Shown here piece after piece: positions 14,965 through 23,815 of a stretch of DNA of 33,454 nt. Each line of letters begins with the position of its first letter. Within the stretch, counting starts at the first letter, position 1. The notes below the pieces were generated by a model, which worked only from the letters and a program-made list of their open reading frames with translations, ran no database searches and was not told where the DNA came from. Made by a program: the position numbers and the translations under genes. The DNA lies in the NCBI GenBank assembly GCA_009692185.1, contig SHZT01000002.1, positions 1 to 33,454 of the forward strand, in the 5' to 3' direction. The stretch is from Gemmatimonadota bacterium (lineage in GTDB: Bacteria; Gemmatimonadota; Gemmatimonadetes; Gemmatimonadales; GWC2-71-9).

Positions 14965-17900
14965 GGCTCACCCGCCTCCAGCTGTCCGGGTTCAAGTCGT
15001 TCGCGGATACCGTCGAGCTGGTCATCAATGACGGCGTGACCGCCGTCGTCGGCCCGAACGGCTGCGGCAAGTCGAACATTTCCGATGCGGTCCGGTGGGT
15101 GCTCGGCGAGCAGCGGGCCCGGATTCTCCGCGGGGCGCGCATGGAGGAAGTGATCTTCCAGGGCTCCTCCAAGCGCCGCGCGATCAACATCGCGGAAGTC
15201 TCCCTGCATTTCGACAACAGCGCCGGCACGCTCCCGGTTGCCTACTCCGAAGTCGTCGTTACGCGCCGGCTTTCCCGCAGCGGCCAGAGCGAATACCTCC
15301 TCAATCAGAACCCGGCCCGCCTGCGCGACGTGCAGGACCTGCTCCGCGGCACCGGCATGGGGAGTGACGCAGGCGTGGTAATCGAGGCGGGCATGATCGA
15401 GCGGCTGTTGTCCGAGCGGGCGGAGGAGCGCCGGGCCCTGTTCGAGGAAGCGGCCGGCATCGGGTTCTACCGGGACCGCAAAGACAGCACCCAGCGGCGC
15501 CTCGAGAAGACCGGCGAGGACCTCCAGCGCCTCGACGATGTGATTTCCGAAGTGCAGACACAGGTCCGGAGCCTCGCGCGGCAAAGGGGGCGGGCCGAAC
15601 GCCACAAGAAACTGATGGACGACCGCTTCGAGGTGGTCATGACGCTGGCCCGCCGGGAACTGGCCCTGGCCGACGCGCAGGCGGCCGCCCTCCAGGCGCG
15701 CCGCGCCGAGCTCCAGGTGACCATTCCGCAGGCGCGCGACGCAGTGGCCGACCGGGAACGGGACCGGGAGGCCCGGGTGCAGGACCGGGCGACCGCCGAG
15801 GTTCGCCGGGTCGAAGTGGAGCGGCGCCTGTCGGCGACGCGAGTCGAGGTCGAGCGGCTGGAAGGTGACTTGAATCTCGCGGCCGAGCGGTTCCGCAACG
15901 CGGCGGCGCGGCGCACCCGCGCCCAGGAAGAACGGGCCCAGGCCGACGCGCGAGCCGCGCAGGCACAGCGGGAACGGGATGCCGCGCGGGCGGAGGGCCA
16001 AGCCGCGGAGGCCGCCCGGAAGTCCGTGCAGACGGAACTGGACCTGCGGGCCGCGAGCGAGGAGCAGGCGCGCACTGGCCTCGCCGGCCAGCGGGAACAG
16101 GTACGCGAACTGGAATCGGGCCTTCAGAAGCTCGTGGAGCAGCTGGCGGCGCTCGACGCGGAGCGGGCCGCCGCGGAGCGCGAGGCGGAGGACCTTGCTC
16201 CGCAGGTTGGCCGCGCGCACGTGCGCCGGGCCGAGCTGGAACGCGAGGGCCGGTCCACCCGCCAGCAGGTCGAGGCCATGCGGACGCAAGTGGCCGAGCG
16301 CGAGCGTGAGGAGCAGGAAGCGACCGCGGCGCTCGAGCGGGCCCGCTCTGCCCTGGCGGCGGCGCGGGAGGCGGAAGCAACGATCCGCATCCAGCGCCGG
16401 AACGCGGAGGAGCCGCTCGCGCAGTTGGGCGCGCGGCGGGGCGCGCTGGAGAAGCTGGAACGCGAGCGGGTTGGACTGGCGCCCGCTGCACGGCAGCTCC
16501 TGGACGCACGAGAACAGTTCGGCGAGGGAGCGGTCCTTGGGCCGCTGAGCGATTTCGTGCAGGTGACGGCGCACGGCGCGCAGCTGGCCGAGCGCCTGCT
16601 GGGCGACTGGTTGCACGCCATGCTGGTTCGCGATGCCGACGTGATTCCGCGGATTCGCGAATGGCACCGGGGGGCACAACCGGGTCCGCTCGTGTTGCTG
16701 CCCGTGGCGCCCGGCCCGGTTCAGCGGGGCGCGCCGGCGCAGGCGGCACCGATTTCGGCGCTGGCTCCCGCGGACGCGTGGGTCCGCGAGCTGGTTCGGG
16801 ACCACGAAGTGATCGACGACGGAGCGGTGCGCCGCGCGAACGGCGCCGTGTTTCTACCAGGCGCTGGGGAATCGAGCGGCCCGCTGACGCGGCGGGCGGA
16901 GCTGGATGCCCTCAGGGGCGACATCGCGACGGCGGAAGCGCTGGTCGCGGACCTCGAGCGGCGGGCGGGTGAGGCGGCTCGCGCGCACACAGAGGCCGAG
17001 CAGACGCTCAGGACCGTTGATGCGCGCGCCGAGCACACCCGGATCCAGCACCGCGAGGTGCTGACCGCGTACGACGATGCCCTCCGGGTATCCCAGCGAG
17101 TCGAGCGGGAGCGGAGCGAGGGCGAGGAAACGCGTGCCCGCCTGGTGAGCCGGAGCGAGGCGCTGGCGGCACGCCTCAAGCAGATCGCCTCGGATCTCTC
17201 GGAGGGCCGCGTTGAGCGGGAGCGGATCGAGGCCGGCCTCGCGACTCAGCGCGCCGGGCTGGGCGACCTCGAGGCCGCCCAGGAAGCCGCGCGGGAGCGG
17301 CGGGTCCACTGGCAGGTGGAGGAAGCCCAAGTCTCGGCACGGGAGCAGGGCGCCCGCGAGCGCGAGACACGGGCGGAGGAAGCGTGGGCGGCGGCGCGGG
17401 CTGAAATCGAGGCGCTCGACACCGAGACCGGGACGCTCAACCGCGAAGTAGAAGAGCTGGAACGGACGCGGGCCCAGTGGACCGACGCACTTGCCGAACG
17501 GCGGGTCGGCGCGCAGCAGCTCGAAGCCGCGGCCACTGCGGGCGAAGAGGGCCTGCATCGCGGCCAGGAGGCACTGGCGGCGGCGGAGACCGCGCTGGAG
17601 CAGGCCCGCACGCGATTCCACTCGCTGGGCGAGGAATCCCACCGACTCGAGCTGCAGGAAGCCGAGGCCCTGGGCTCGCGCCGAATCCTCCTCGAGCGCA
17701 TGGAGGCCGAGTGGCAGAAGCCCGCGGCGGACCTGCTCGCCGCGACGCCGGATGTCGAGGGCGAGGGGGACCATCTGCGCGAGGAAGCCGAGCGGCTGGC
17801 GAAGGAAATCGAGGGCATCGGCCCGGTGAACGCCCTGGCCGTGGATGAACACGCGGAAGAGGTCAAGCGGGCACTGTTCCTGACCACCCAGCGCGAAGAC

Positions 17901-18425
17901 CTCGTATCGGCGCGGGCGTCGCTCCAGCAGGCCGTCCTGGAAATCGACCAGACCGCCAAGGGGATGTTCGTCGAGACGTTCACGTCTATCCGGACGCATT
18001 TCCACTCGGTGTTCCGCACGCTGTTTGATGGCGGCGAGTGCGACGTGCGGTTGCTGGACGAAAGCGATCCGCTCGGAAGCGAGATCGAGATCCACGCGGC
18101 GCCGCGCGGCAAGCGCACGCAGCGCATCCACCTGCTGTCGTCCGGCGAGCGGGCGCTGGTCGCCATTTCCCTGCTCTTCTCGATCTACCTTACCAAGCCC
18201 AGCCCGTTCTGCGTGCTGGACGAAGTGGATGCCCCGCTCGATGACGCCAACGTGTCCCGTTTCGTGCGCCTGCTGGACGAGTTCAAGACCGGCACGCAGT
18301 TCATCGTGATCACCCACAACCCGCGCACGATGCAGGTTGCCGACGCGGTGTACGGCGTCACGATGCAGGAGCCGGGAGTGTCCAGCATCGTGGGCGTGCG
18401 GCTGGGTGAGGTTGAGACCGTTTGA
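14961..18425 (+). CDS. smc: Chromosome segregation protein SMC
   Basis: 1154 residues. SMC forms the ring-shaped condensin core with ScpA/ScpB. The N-terminal head starts MRLTRLQLSGFKSFAD and has Walker A GPNGCGKS at 31-38. Two long coiled coils rich in Arg, Glu, Ala and Gln (about 165-500 and 660-980) flank a hinge near 520-640 (GEGAVLGPLSDFVQV...). The C-terminal head has the ABC signature LSSGERALVA (1059 onward) and Walker B VLDEVDAPLDD with D1087 and E1088. The ATG at 14961 is preferred over any upstream start because it begins the conserved head and overlaps the previous stop. The open frame runs far upstream but only as a shadow of the SPOR genes. GC-rich Ala/Arg coding produces long spurious antisense frames here. 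Confidence 0.97.
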   Translation: MRLTRLQLSGFKSFADTVELVINDGVTAVVGPNGCGKSNISDAVRWVLGEQRARILRGARMEEVIFQGSSKRRAINIAEVSLHFDNSAGTLPVAYSEVVVTRRLSRSGQSEYLLNQNPARLRDVQDLLRGTGMGSDAGVVIEAGMIERLLSERAEERRALFEEAAGIGFYRDRKDSTQRRLEKTGEDLQRLDDVISEVQTQVRSLARQRGRAERHKKLMDDRFEVVMTLARRELALADAQAAALQARRAELQVTIPQARDAVADRERDREARVQDRATAEVRRVEVERRLSATRVEVERLEGDLNLAAERFRNAAARRTRAQEERAQADARAAQAQRERDAARAEGQAAEAARKSVQTELDLRAASEEQARTGLAGQREQVRELESGLQKLVEQLAALDAERAAAEREAEDLAPQVGRAHVRRAELEREGRSTRQQVEAMRTQVAEREREEQEATAALERARSALAAAREAEATIRIQRRNAEEPLAQLGARRGALEKLERERVGLAPAARQLLDAREQFGEGAVLGPLSDFVQVTAHGAQLAERLLGDWLHAMLVRDADVIPRIREWHRGAQPGPLVLLPVAPGPVQRGAPAQAAPISALAPADAWVRELVRDHEVIDDGAVRRANGAVFLPGAGESSGPLTRRAELDALRGDIATAEALVADLERRAGEAARAHTEAEQTLRTVDARAEHTRIQHREVLTAYDDALRVSQRVERERSEGEETRARLVSRSEALAARLKQIASDLSEGRVERERIEAGLATQRAGLGDLEAAQEAARERRVHWQVEEAQVSAREQGARERETRAEEAWAAARAEIEALDTETGTLNREVEELERTRAQWTDALAERRVGAQQLEAAATAGEEGLHRGQEALAAAETALEQARTRFHSLGEESHRLELQEAEALGSRRILLERMEAEWQKPAADLLAATPDVEGEGDHLREEAERLAKEIEGIGPVNALAVDEHAEEVKRALFLTTQREDLVSARASLQQAVLEIDQTAKGMFVETFTSIRTHFHSVFRTLFDGGECDVRLLDESDPLGSEIEIHAAPRGKRTQRIHLLSSGERALVAISLLFSIYLTKPSPFCVLDEVDAPLDDANVSRFVRLLDEFKTGTQFIVITHNPRTMQVADAVYGVTMQEPGVSSIVGVRLGEVETV

Positions 18426-20664
18426 CCTGAAGTCCGCAGTCCTCGCACTGGCCGCGCTCCTGACTCCCCTCGCTGCTGGTGCGCAGCAGCCCGCCGTGTC
18501 ACCGTTCGTCCAGCGACTCCTGTCCCGCGACACCACGCTCACCGTCTGGCTTTTTGTTCGTCCGGAGCGCCCGCTCGCTGATGTGACCGTGCTGGTCAGC
18601 CAGGCAGGCGGCCAGGTTCGGACGGCCAGCCAGTGGCTGCACGCGGTTTCCGCAAACCTCCCGACCGGCGCGTTGCGTTCACTCCGCCGGCGTCCCGAGT
18701 TGGAGCGCATTCAACTGGTTGCGCGGTTCGTCAGGCGACCGGAGCCGGCGGTCCAGGCGGTCGCCCCCTTCGCGCCGTCACCAGCGCCGGGCGCGGATGA
18801 TTTCGGGCCGTCCATCATGCCCTACAACCGGCTCAACCTCATGCCGCTCGTCAACCGCGGATTCCGCGGCCAGGGCGTGAAGATCGCGATCCTCGACACC
18901 GGGTTCGAGACCGGATTACCGGTGTTCGCCTCAACGACGGTTCTCGCTCAACGTGATTTCATCAACCACGACGGCGTGGTGCGGGAACAACCGGGAGAAT
19001 GCTCGAACTTTCATGGCACATCCACCTGGTCATTGCTCGGCGGCAACCAGCAGGGATTCATCCTTGGAATTGCCCGGGACGCCCAGTACATCCTGGCGAG
19101 GACCGAGGACGCCTGCCGCGAGGTGCGAACCGAGGAGGACAACTACGTGGCGGCACTCGAGTGGGCCGACTCGCTGGGCGCCAAGGTCGTCTCGTCCAGC
19201 CTCGGCTATTTCGACTTCGACAGTGGTTTCACGTACACCAAGGCCCAGCTTAACGGCGATTTCGCGGTTACCACCATCGCCGTAGACATTGCCGCACAGA
19301 AAGGCATCACGGTCGTCACCGCCGCGGGGAACGAAGGGCCCGGAACGCAGACACTCGGGACCCCGGCAGATGCGGATTCCGCCATCGTGGTCGGCGCGGT
19401 GGACTCGCTCGGGACCCTGGTGTTGTTCAGCTCGCGCGGCCCGACCGGCGACGTGAGGATCAAGCCGGACGTGACGGCGCCCGGGTTCAGGGTCTGGGTG
19501 GCGACTCCGACCGGTTTCAATCGGGCAGACGGCACTTCGTTCAGCACGCCCATCACCGCGGGCTCGGCGGCACTGCTCAAGCAGATCCACCCCACCTTCG
19601 GACCGATCGATATCCGGGACGCCCTGCGCGCGGCCGGCTCGAATGCGCGGACTCCAGACTCGAACCGCGGGTGGGGCACGCCGGATGTCGCCGCGGCCGC
19701 CACGTTTCCGCGGGGCATCATCGTGCAGAACCCGCGCGACTCCATTCTCACGAGCGTGACGCCGGACTTTTCCTGGGCAACGCCGGACGTGCCCGTGTTC
19801 GGCCTCCCCGCCCGCTACCGGCTCACGGTGACCACCGACGCAGCCTTCGCCACGGCGCCGGTCCTGGACACCACACTCACCGGCACGACCGTCGTGATGC
19901 CCCGAGCCCTTCGCCCGCTGGCCACCATGTTCTTCCGGATCATCGCCACCGGGGCGGATTCCGCGTCCCTCACGCTCGCCAGCGCCCAGTTCGTTTCTCC
20001 TCCCTGGACGAAGCTCGAAACGCTCGGCGGGCCCGGAAACGCGAACATTCGCGCCACCCAGCCGACGTTTACCTGGAGCTCGCCGGCGGTGACCGCCCCT
20101 GCCGGGCCGTTCACGTACGACGTCCGCGTCGTCCGCGCCGGCAACGGGGCGGTTGAACTGGATGTCCGCGACCTCACGACGACGACGCTGGTGCCGCCCC
20201 GGCCGCTCGCCTACAACGTCGCCTACCGGTGGCTCGTCACCGCGCGCCTAGGCACGGACACCGCGACCACCGCGAGCCCGGGGACGTTCACGGTGATCGA
20301 GGACGTATTCCCCACCCTCACCCTGCTGTTCCAGAACTTTCCGAACCCGTTCCCCGACCGGAATACGGGCCGGCGCAGTACCTGCATCTGGTTCGACCTG
20401 GCGACGAGCGGGCGGGTGCGGCTGGACATCATGGACATGCGTGGGCACGTGGTCCGCAGTCTCGTTCCCGGATCAGCCTTCGACCCCGAATTGACGGCGG
20501 GACACTACGGCCGCTCCGGCGCCGACTGTGACCCGGCGCTGGAGTGGGATGGCACGACCGTGAACGGGACGATGGTCCCCCAAGGGATCTACATTGCCAA
20601 GCTCGTCACGCCGGATGGGACCTCGTTCAAGCGGATCGTGTTCCTGGGCCCCGGGTTGTTCTGA
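18406..20664 (+). CDS. Secreted subtilisin-like serine protease (S8) with C-terminal sorting-type domain
   Basis: About 752 residues counted from a GTG at 18406; TTG at 18412 and CTG at 18427 (giving MKSAVLALAALL) are alternatives and the start is uncertain. A signal peptide ends AAGAQQ. An I9-like propeptide is at about 40-120. The S8 catalytic triad is intact: D164 in AILDTGF, H203 in NFHGTS, S378 in DGTSFSTP, with oxyanion N309 in AAGNEGPG. Two beta-rich Ig/fibronectin-like regions follow (about 450-640). The last 110 residues, from FQNFPNPFPDRN to the end, match the FlgD-Ig/type-IX-style C-terminal domain common on secreted proteins of the FCB group. It overlaps the end of smc by up to 20 bases and its stop is one base before the next GTG. 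Confidence 0.9.
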   Translation: MRLRPFDLKSAVLALAALLTPLAAGAQQPAVSPFVQRLLSRDTTLTVWLFVRPERPLADVTVLVSQAGGQVRTASQWLHAVSANLPTGALRSLRRRPELERIQLVARFVRRPEPAVQAVAPFAPSPAPGADDFGPSIMPYNRLNLMPLVNRGFRGQGVKIAILDTGFETGLPVFASTTVLAQRDFINHDGVVREQPGECSNFHGTSTWSLLGGNQQGFILGIARDAQYILARTEDACREVRTEEDNYVAALEWADSLGAKVVSSSLGYFDFDSGFTYTKAQLNGDFAVTTIAVDIAAQKGITVVTAAGNEGPGTQTLGTPADADSAIVVGAVDSLGTLVLFSSRGPTGDVRIKPDVTAPGFRVWVATPTGFNRADGTSFSTPITAGSAALLKQIHPTFGPIDIRDALRAAGSNARTPDSNRGWGTPDVAAAATFPRGIIVQNPRDSILTSVTPDFSWATPDVPVFGLPARYRLTVTTDAAFATAPVLDTTLTGTTVVMPRALRPLATMFFRIIATGADSASLTLASAQFVSPPWTKLETLGGPGNANIRATQPTFTWSSPAVTAPAGPFTYDVRVVRAGNGAVELDVRDLTTTTLVPPRPLAYNVAYRWLVTARLGTDTATTASPGTFTVIEDVFPTLTLLFQNFPNPFPDRNTGRRSTCIWFDLATSGRVRLDIMDMRGHVVRSLVPGSAFDPELTAGHYGRSGADCDPALEWDGTTVNGTMVPQGIYIAKLVTPDGTSFKRIVFLGPGLF

Positions 20665-20665
20665 C

Positions 20666-21430
20666 GTGGAGCTGACCGTGATCGGCACGGGCACGGTGTC
20701 GCCCTCCGCCGACCGGACCGCGTCGTCCTACTGGGTCGAGACGGACGGCGTGAAGCTCCTCATGGACTGCGGCGCCGGCACCATGCACCGGTGCGCGCAA
20801 TTCAGGATCCCGTGGCACCAGGCCACGCACGTCGCGATTACCCACTTTCACCAGGATCACTGGGGCGAGCTGCCGATGTTCCTCTTCGCCGGGCGATGGG
20901 GAACGCTGCCCGCGCGTACCGCCCCTCTCACGCTCATTGGACCGGTGGGGTTCCGGAACCGCCTGATGGTGCTGGCGGGGGCCGTGGGTGACTGGCTGCT
21001 GGACCCGGGATACCCGCTGGAGACGCGCGAGATCGCGCCGGGCGCCACGATGGACCTGGCGCGGGGCGTCACGCTCGAGGCGTGCAAGACGCCGCACACG
21101 GCCGAGAGCCTTGCCTATGGCGTGCGGGCCGGCGGGACGCGCCTGGTGTATACCGGAGACACGGGGCCGGATGATGCGCTGGGCCGCTGGGCGAAGGGTT
21201 GTGACCTGCTCGTGGCCGAGTGTTCGCTGCCCGATGGCCAGGGGATCAGCATACATTTAACGCCAACTCAGGCGGGTGCGTTGGCGCGCGCCGCGGGCGC
21301 GAACCGGCTGGTGCTGACGCATTTCTACCCGCAGATCGAGGGCACCGACCCGGCCGGAGTCGCCCGCCGGGCGTTCAAGGGCGACGTGGTAGCCGCCCAT
21401 GATGGCGACCGTTTCACGATAGGAAGCTGA
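20666..21430 (+). CDS. Metallo-beta-lactamase-fold hydrolase (RNase Z/arylsulfatase-like)
   Basis: 254 residues from a GTG at 20666, one base after the subtilase stop. The two-metal motif [10 protein letters not shown] gives H60, H62, D64 and H65. Further ligands are likely in [12 protein letters not shown], in YTGDTGPD (Asp) and in LVLTHFYP (His). The opening strand [16 protein letters not shown] and the motif order resemble RNase Z/ElaC and AtsA-type hydrolases. The specific substrate cannot be told from sequence; it is shorter than true tRNase Z and I see no clear exosite arm. It lies two bases upstream of the DAHP synthase gene and is probably co-transcribed. Confidence 0.86.
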   Translation: MELTVIGTGTVSPSADRTASSYWVETDGVKLLMDCGAGTMHRCAQFRIPWHQATHVAITHFHQDHWGELPMFLFAGRWGTLPARTAPLTLIGPVGFRNRLMVLAGAVGDWLLDPGYPLETREIAPGATMDLARGVTLEACKTPHTAESLAYGVRAGGTRLVYTGDTGPDDALGRWAKGCDLLVAECSLPDGQGISIHLTPTQAGALARAAGANRLVLTHFYPQIEGTDPAGVARRAFKGDVVAAHDGDRFTIGS

Positions 21431-21432
21431 CG

Positions 21433-22473
21433 ATGCTGGTGGTAATGGAGCACGGGGCCACCCCGGAGCATGTCCAGCGGGTGGTCAAGACAATCGAGGA
21501 GCTGGGCTACCAGGCCCGCCCGATGCCGGGCGCGCAGCGCACGGCCGTCGGCCTCGTCGGTAACGATGGACGAGTCGATTCCTCCCGTCTTGCCGCCCTG
21601 CCGGGCGTCAAGGAAATCATCCACGTCACTCAACCGTACAAGCAGGTGTCGCGGGAATGGCAGCAGGAGCCCACGCGCGTGCACGTGGCGGGCGGCATAG
21701 TGATCGGCGGGGACGACGTCGTGGTCATGGCGGGTCCGTGCGCCGTGGAATCCGAAACCCAGATCCTCACTGCGGCGCGGCAGGTGCGCGCCGCGGGCGC
21801 GGTGATTCTGCGGGGCGGCGCGTTCAAGCCCCGCTCCTCGCCGTACACGTTCCAGGGCCTCGGGCTCAAGGGCCTCAAGCTCCTGGTGCGCGCACGCGAG
21901 GAAACCGGCATGGCGATCGTCACCGAAGCAATGGACGCGGAAGGCGTGGACCAGGTGGCGGAACACGCCGACATCATCCAGATCGGCGCTCGCAACATGC
22001 AGAATTACTCCCTCCTCAAGCGGGCCGGCCGCGCGGGCAAGCCGGTCCTGCTGAAGCGCGGCATGTCGGCCACGATCACCGAACTGCTGCTGTCGGCCGA
22101 GTACCTGCTGGCCGAAGGAAACCGCGACGTGATTCTCTGCGAGCGCGGTATCCGGAGTTTCGACCCCGCGACCCGCAACGTGCTCGACCTGACCGCCATT
22201 CCGCTGGTGCATTCGCTTTCGCACCTGCCGATCATTGCCGACCCGAGCCATGGCACGGGCCGCCGGGACAAGGTCATCCCGATGGCGCGAGCGGCGGTGG
22301 CCGCGGGCGCCGACGGGATCATGGTCGAAGTGCACCCAGAGCCCGACCGGGCGCTCTCCGACGGCGACCAGACACTCTACCCTGATCAATTTGCCGAACT
22401 CATGCGCCAGATCCGGGGCATCGCCGACGCGATCGGCCGCCGGATCGCCGAGCCGGTGGGGGCGGAAGCCTGA
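21433..22473 (+). CDS. aroF: 3-deoxy-7-phosphoheptulonate synthase (DAHP synthase), type I beta
   Basis: 346 residues. It condenses phosphoenolpyruvate and erythrose 4-phosphate, the first step of the shikimate pathway. The first 70 or so residues ([20 protein letters not shown]...) form the ferredoxin-like regulatory domain seen in Thermotoga-type enzymes. The catalytic barrel has GPCAVES (101-107), [31 protein letters not shown] and [10 protein letters not shown] (270 onward), which hold the metal and phosphate ligands. There is no chorismate mutase fusion. The ATG at 21433 follows AGGAAGCTG at the end of the hydrolase gene. The stop TGA at 22471-22473 is immediately followed by octamer repeats and lolA. 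Confidence 0.95.
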   Translation: MLVVMEHGATPEHVQRVVKTIEELGYQARPMPGAQRTAVGLVGNDGRVDSSRLAALPGVKEIIHVTQPYKQVSREWQQEPTRVHVAGGIVIGGDDVVVMAGPCAVESETQILTAARQVRAAGAVILRGGAFKPRSSPYTFQGLGLKGLKLLVRAREETGMAIVTEAMDAEGVDQVAEHADIIQIGARNMQNYSLLKRAGRAGKPVLLKRGMSATITELLLSAEYLLAEGNRDVILCERGIRSFDPATRNVLDLTAIPLVHSLSHLPIIADPSHGTGRRDKVIPMARAAVAAGADGIMVEVHPEPDRALSDGDQTLYPDQFAELMRQIRGIADAIGRRIAEPVGAEA

Positions 22474-22474
22474 A

Positions 22475-22506
22475 GCGGATAAGCGGATGGTCGGATAGGC
22501 GGATGG
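22475..22506 (+). repeat. Four tandem octamers of type KCGGATRR between aroF and lolA
   Basis: Four head-to-tail units are GCGGATAA (22475-22482), GCGGATGG (22483-22490), TCGGATAG (22491-22498) and GCGGATGG (22499-22506). The last unit contains the ATG proposed for lolA (22503-22505). Because eight is not a multiple of three, a change in copy number would shift the frame of anything translated through the array. Confidence 0.85.
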
Positions 22507-23141
22507 CCGTGCTCGCCGCCGCCGCAAGCTTTTTCGTCACTCCCCTGCGGGCACAGGGCGTCGCTACGATCCTCGCGGAAGCGGAGAAGGCGTACCACGC
22601 CAGTACGTCCTTCCGCGCCGATTTCGTGCAGACCATCGAGAACCCCATGCTCGGCAAGCCCGAAACGTCGCGTGGCGTCATGTATCTCAACCCGCCGGAC
22701 CGGTTCGCGATGCGGTTCTCTGAGCCCAAGGGCGACCGGGTCGTGGCCGACGGCCTCTGGATATGGCTGTTCGTACCCAGCTCGGTGCCCGACCAGGTCA
22801 TTCGCCAGCCGATTCCCCGCGGTGGGGCACAGACACCCAATTTCTTCGCGCAGTTCCTCGACAAGCCGCTCGAACGCTATCGCGCGACGCTGGTGGGGTC
22901 TGACACGGTGGCCGGCGTGACGGTGGACGTGGTCAAGCTGATCCCCAAGGTTGACCAGCCGTTCAGCGAAGCCGTGATCGCGATCGCCCGGTCGGATCGG
23001 ATGCTGCGGCGGGTGTCTCTGATCGAGGAAACCGGGCAGAAGCGCGTCATCGTGCTGCAGTCGGTATCGGCGGGCGTGCTGATTCCGGAGGACGAGTTCA
23101 AGTTTCGGCCGGGGAACGGAGTGAAGGTCGTTACGCCGTGA
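22503..23141 (+). CDS. lolA: Outer-membrane lipoprotein carrier LolA-like protein
   Basis: 212 residues from the ATG at 22503. LolA shuttles lipoproteins through the periplasm to the outer membrane. The body shows the family pattern: YHASTSFRADFVQTIENP, RGVMYLNPPDRFAMRFSEPKGDRVVADGLWIWLFVPSSVPDQVI, and later strands LIPKVDQPF and RRVSLIEETGQKRVIVLQ. The N-terminus MAVLAAAASFFVTPLRAQG is hydrophobic and ends with a likely cleavage site, but it lacks the usual positive start. If translation began at the CTG at 22470 (CTGA overlap with the aroF stop), the protein would begin with Lys-Arg followed by two more Arg, a textbook signal peptide encoded by the octamer array. The stop overlaps the next GTG (GTGA at 23138-23141). 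Confidence 0.85.
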   Translation: MAVLAAAASFFVTPLRAQGVATILAEAEKAYHASTSFRADFVQTIENPMLGKPETSRGVMYLNPPDRFAMRFSEPKGDRVVADGLWIWLFVPSSVPDQVIRQPIPRGGAQTPNFFAQFLDKPLERYRATLVGSDTVAGVTVDVVKLIPKVDQPFSEAVIAIARSDRMLRRVSLIEETGQKRVIVLQSVSAGVLIPEDEFKFRPGNGVKVVTP

Positions 23142-23815
23142 TCCTCGAACCCCTCGGCGACTCGGCACTCCTCATCCGCCTCGGGGATCAGATAGACGAA
23201 GCCACCCACCGCCGGGTCGCGGCCGCCGCCGCGCATATCGCCGCGCATCCATTCCCCGGGATGATCGAACACGTCCCCGCCTTCACGACCATCGCCGTAC
23301 ACTACGAACCGCTGCGCGTCCCGGGGACGGGATCGGCATTTGCGCGGGCGTCCGGCCTGGTTTCGAAGCTCTTGGCAGACGTACCGGACCTGGCTCTCGC
23401 GGAGTCTCCGCCGGTCGAGATCCCGGTCTGCTACGGTGGGGACCTGGGTCCGGACCTCGACGTCGTGGCGCAGCACGCGGGGATTACCGCCGACGAGGTC
23501 GTGAGGATTCACGCGGCGGGAGACTATCGCGTGTACATGATCGGGTTCTCTCCGGGCTTTCCCTTCCTCGGTGGCCTGGACGAACGGATCTCGGCGCCGC
23601 GCCGATCATCGCCGCGACTCGCGGTGCCGGCCGGGAGCGTGGCCATCGGCGGAAAGCAGACCGGCGTCTATCCGATCGAGACGCCGGGCGGCTGGCAGAT
23701 CATCGGGCGGACCAAGACCCGACTGTTCCGGCCGGACCTGAGCCCTCCCACGCTGATCCACATGGGCGCCCGCGTGCGATTCCGCGCCATGTCGCGGGTG
23801 GAGTTCGACCGGTGA
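23138..23815 (+). CDS. pxpB: 5-oxoprolinase subunit B (KipI/AHS1 family)
   Basis: 225 residues from a GTG at 23138 that overlaps the lolA stop. PxpB with PxpC and PxpA hydrolyses 5-oxo-L-proline to glutamate using ATP, disposing of a damage product of glutamine and glutamate. Family features visible are EPLGDSALLIRLGDQID at the start, the middle motif ETPVCYGG-like IPVCYGGDLGPDLD, and the strongly conserved YMIGFSPGFPFLGGLDERISAPRR followed by PAGSVAIGGKQTGVYPIETPGGWQIIGRT. The complete set pxpB-pxpC-pxpA follows in order with overlapping ends, which supports one enzyme complex. Confidence 0.95.
   Translation: MILEPLGDSALLIRLGDQIDEATHRRVAAAAAHIAAHPFPGMIEHVPAFTTIAVHYEPLRVPGTGSAFARASGLVSKLLADVPDLALAESPPVEIPVCYGGDLGPDLDVVAQHAGITADEVVRIHAAGDYRVYMIGFSPGFPFLGGLDERISAPRRSSPRLAVPAGSVAIGGKQTGVYPIETPGGWQIIGRTKTRLFRPDLSPPTLIHMGARVRFRAMSRVEFDR

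Noticed and set aside
14856-16805. Long antisense open frame (649 residues) opposite smc
   Set aside because: Its sequence is low-complexity Arg/Leu/Gly/Pro without domains, it mirrors the Ala/Arg/Glu codons of the SMC coiled coil, and SMC itself is beyond doubt. The same holds for the antisense frames at 16854-18710 and 3415-4569.
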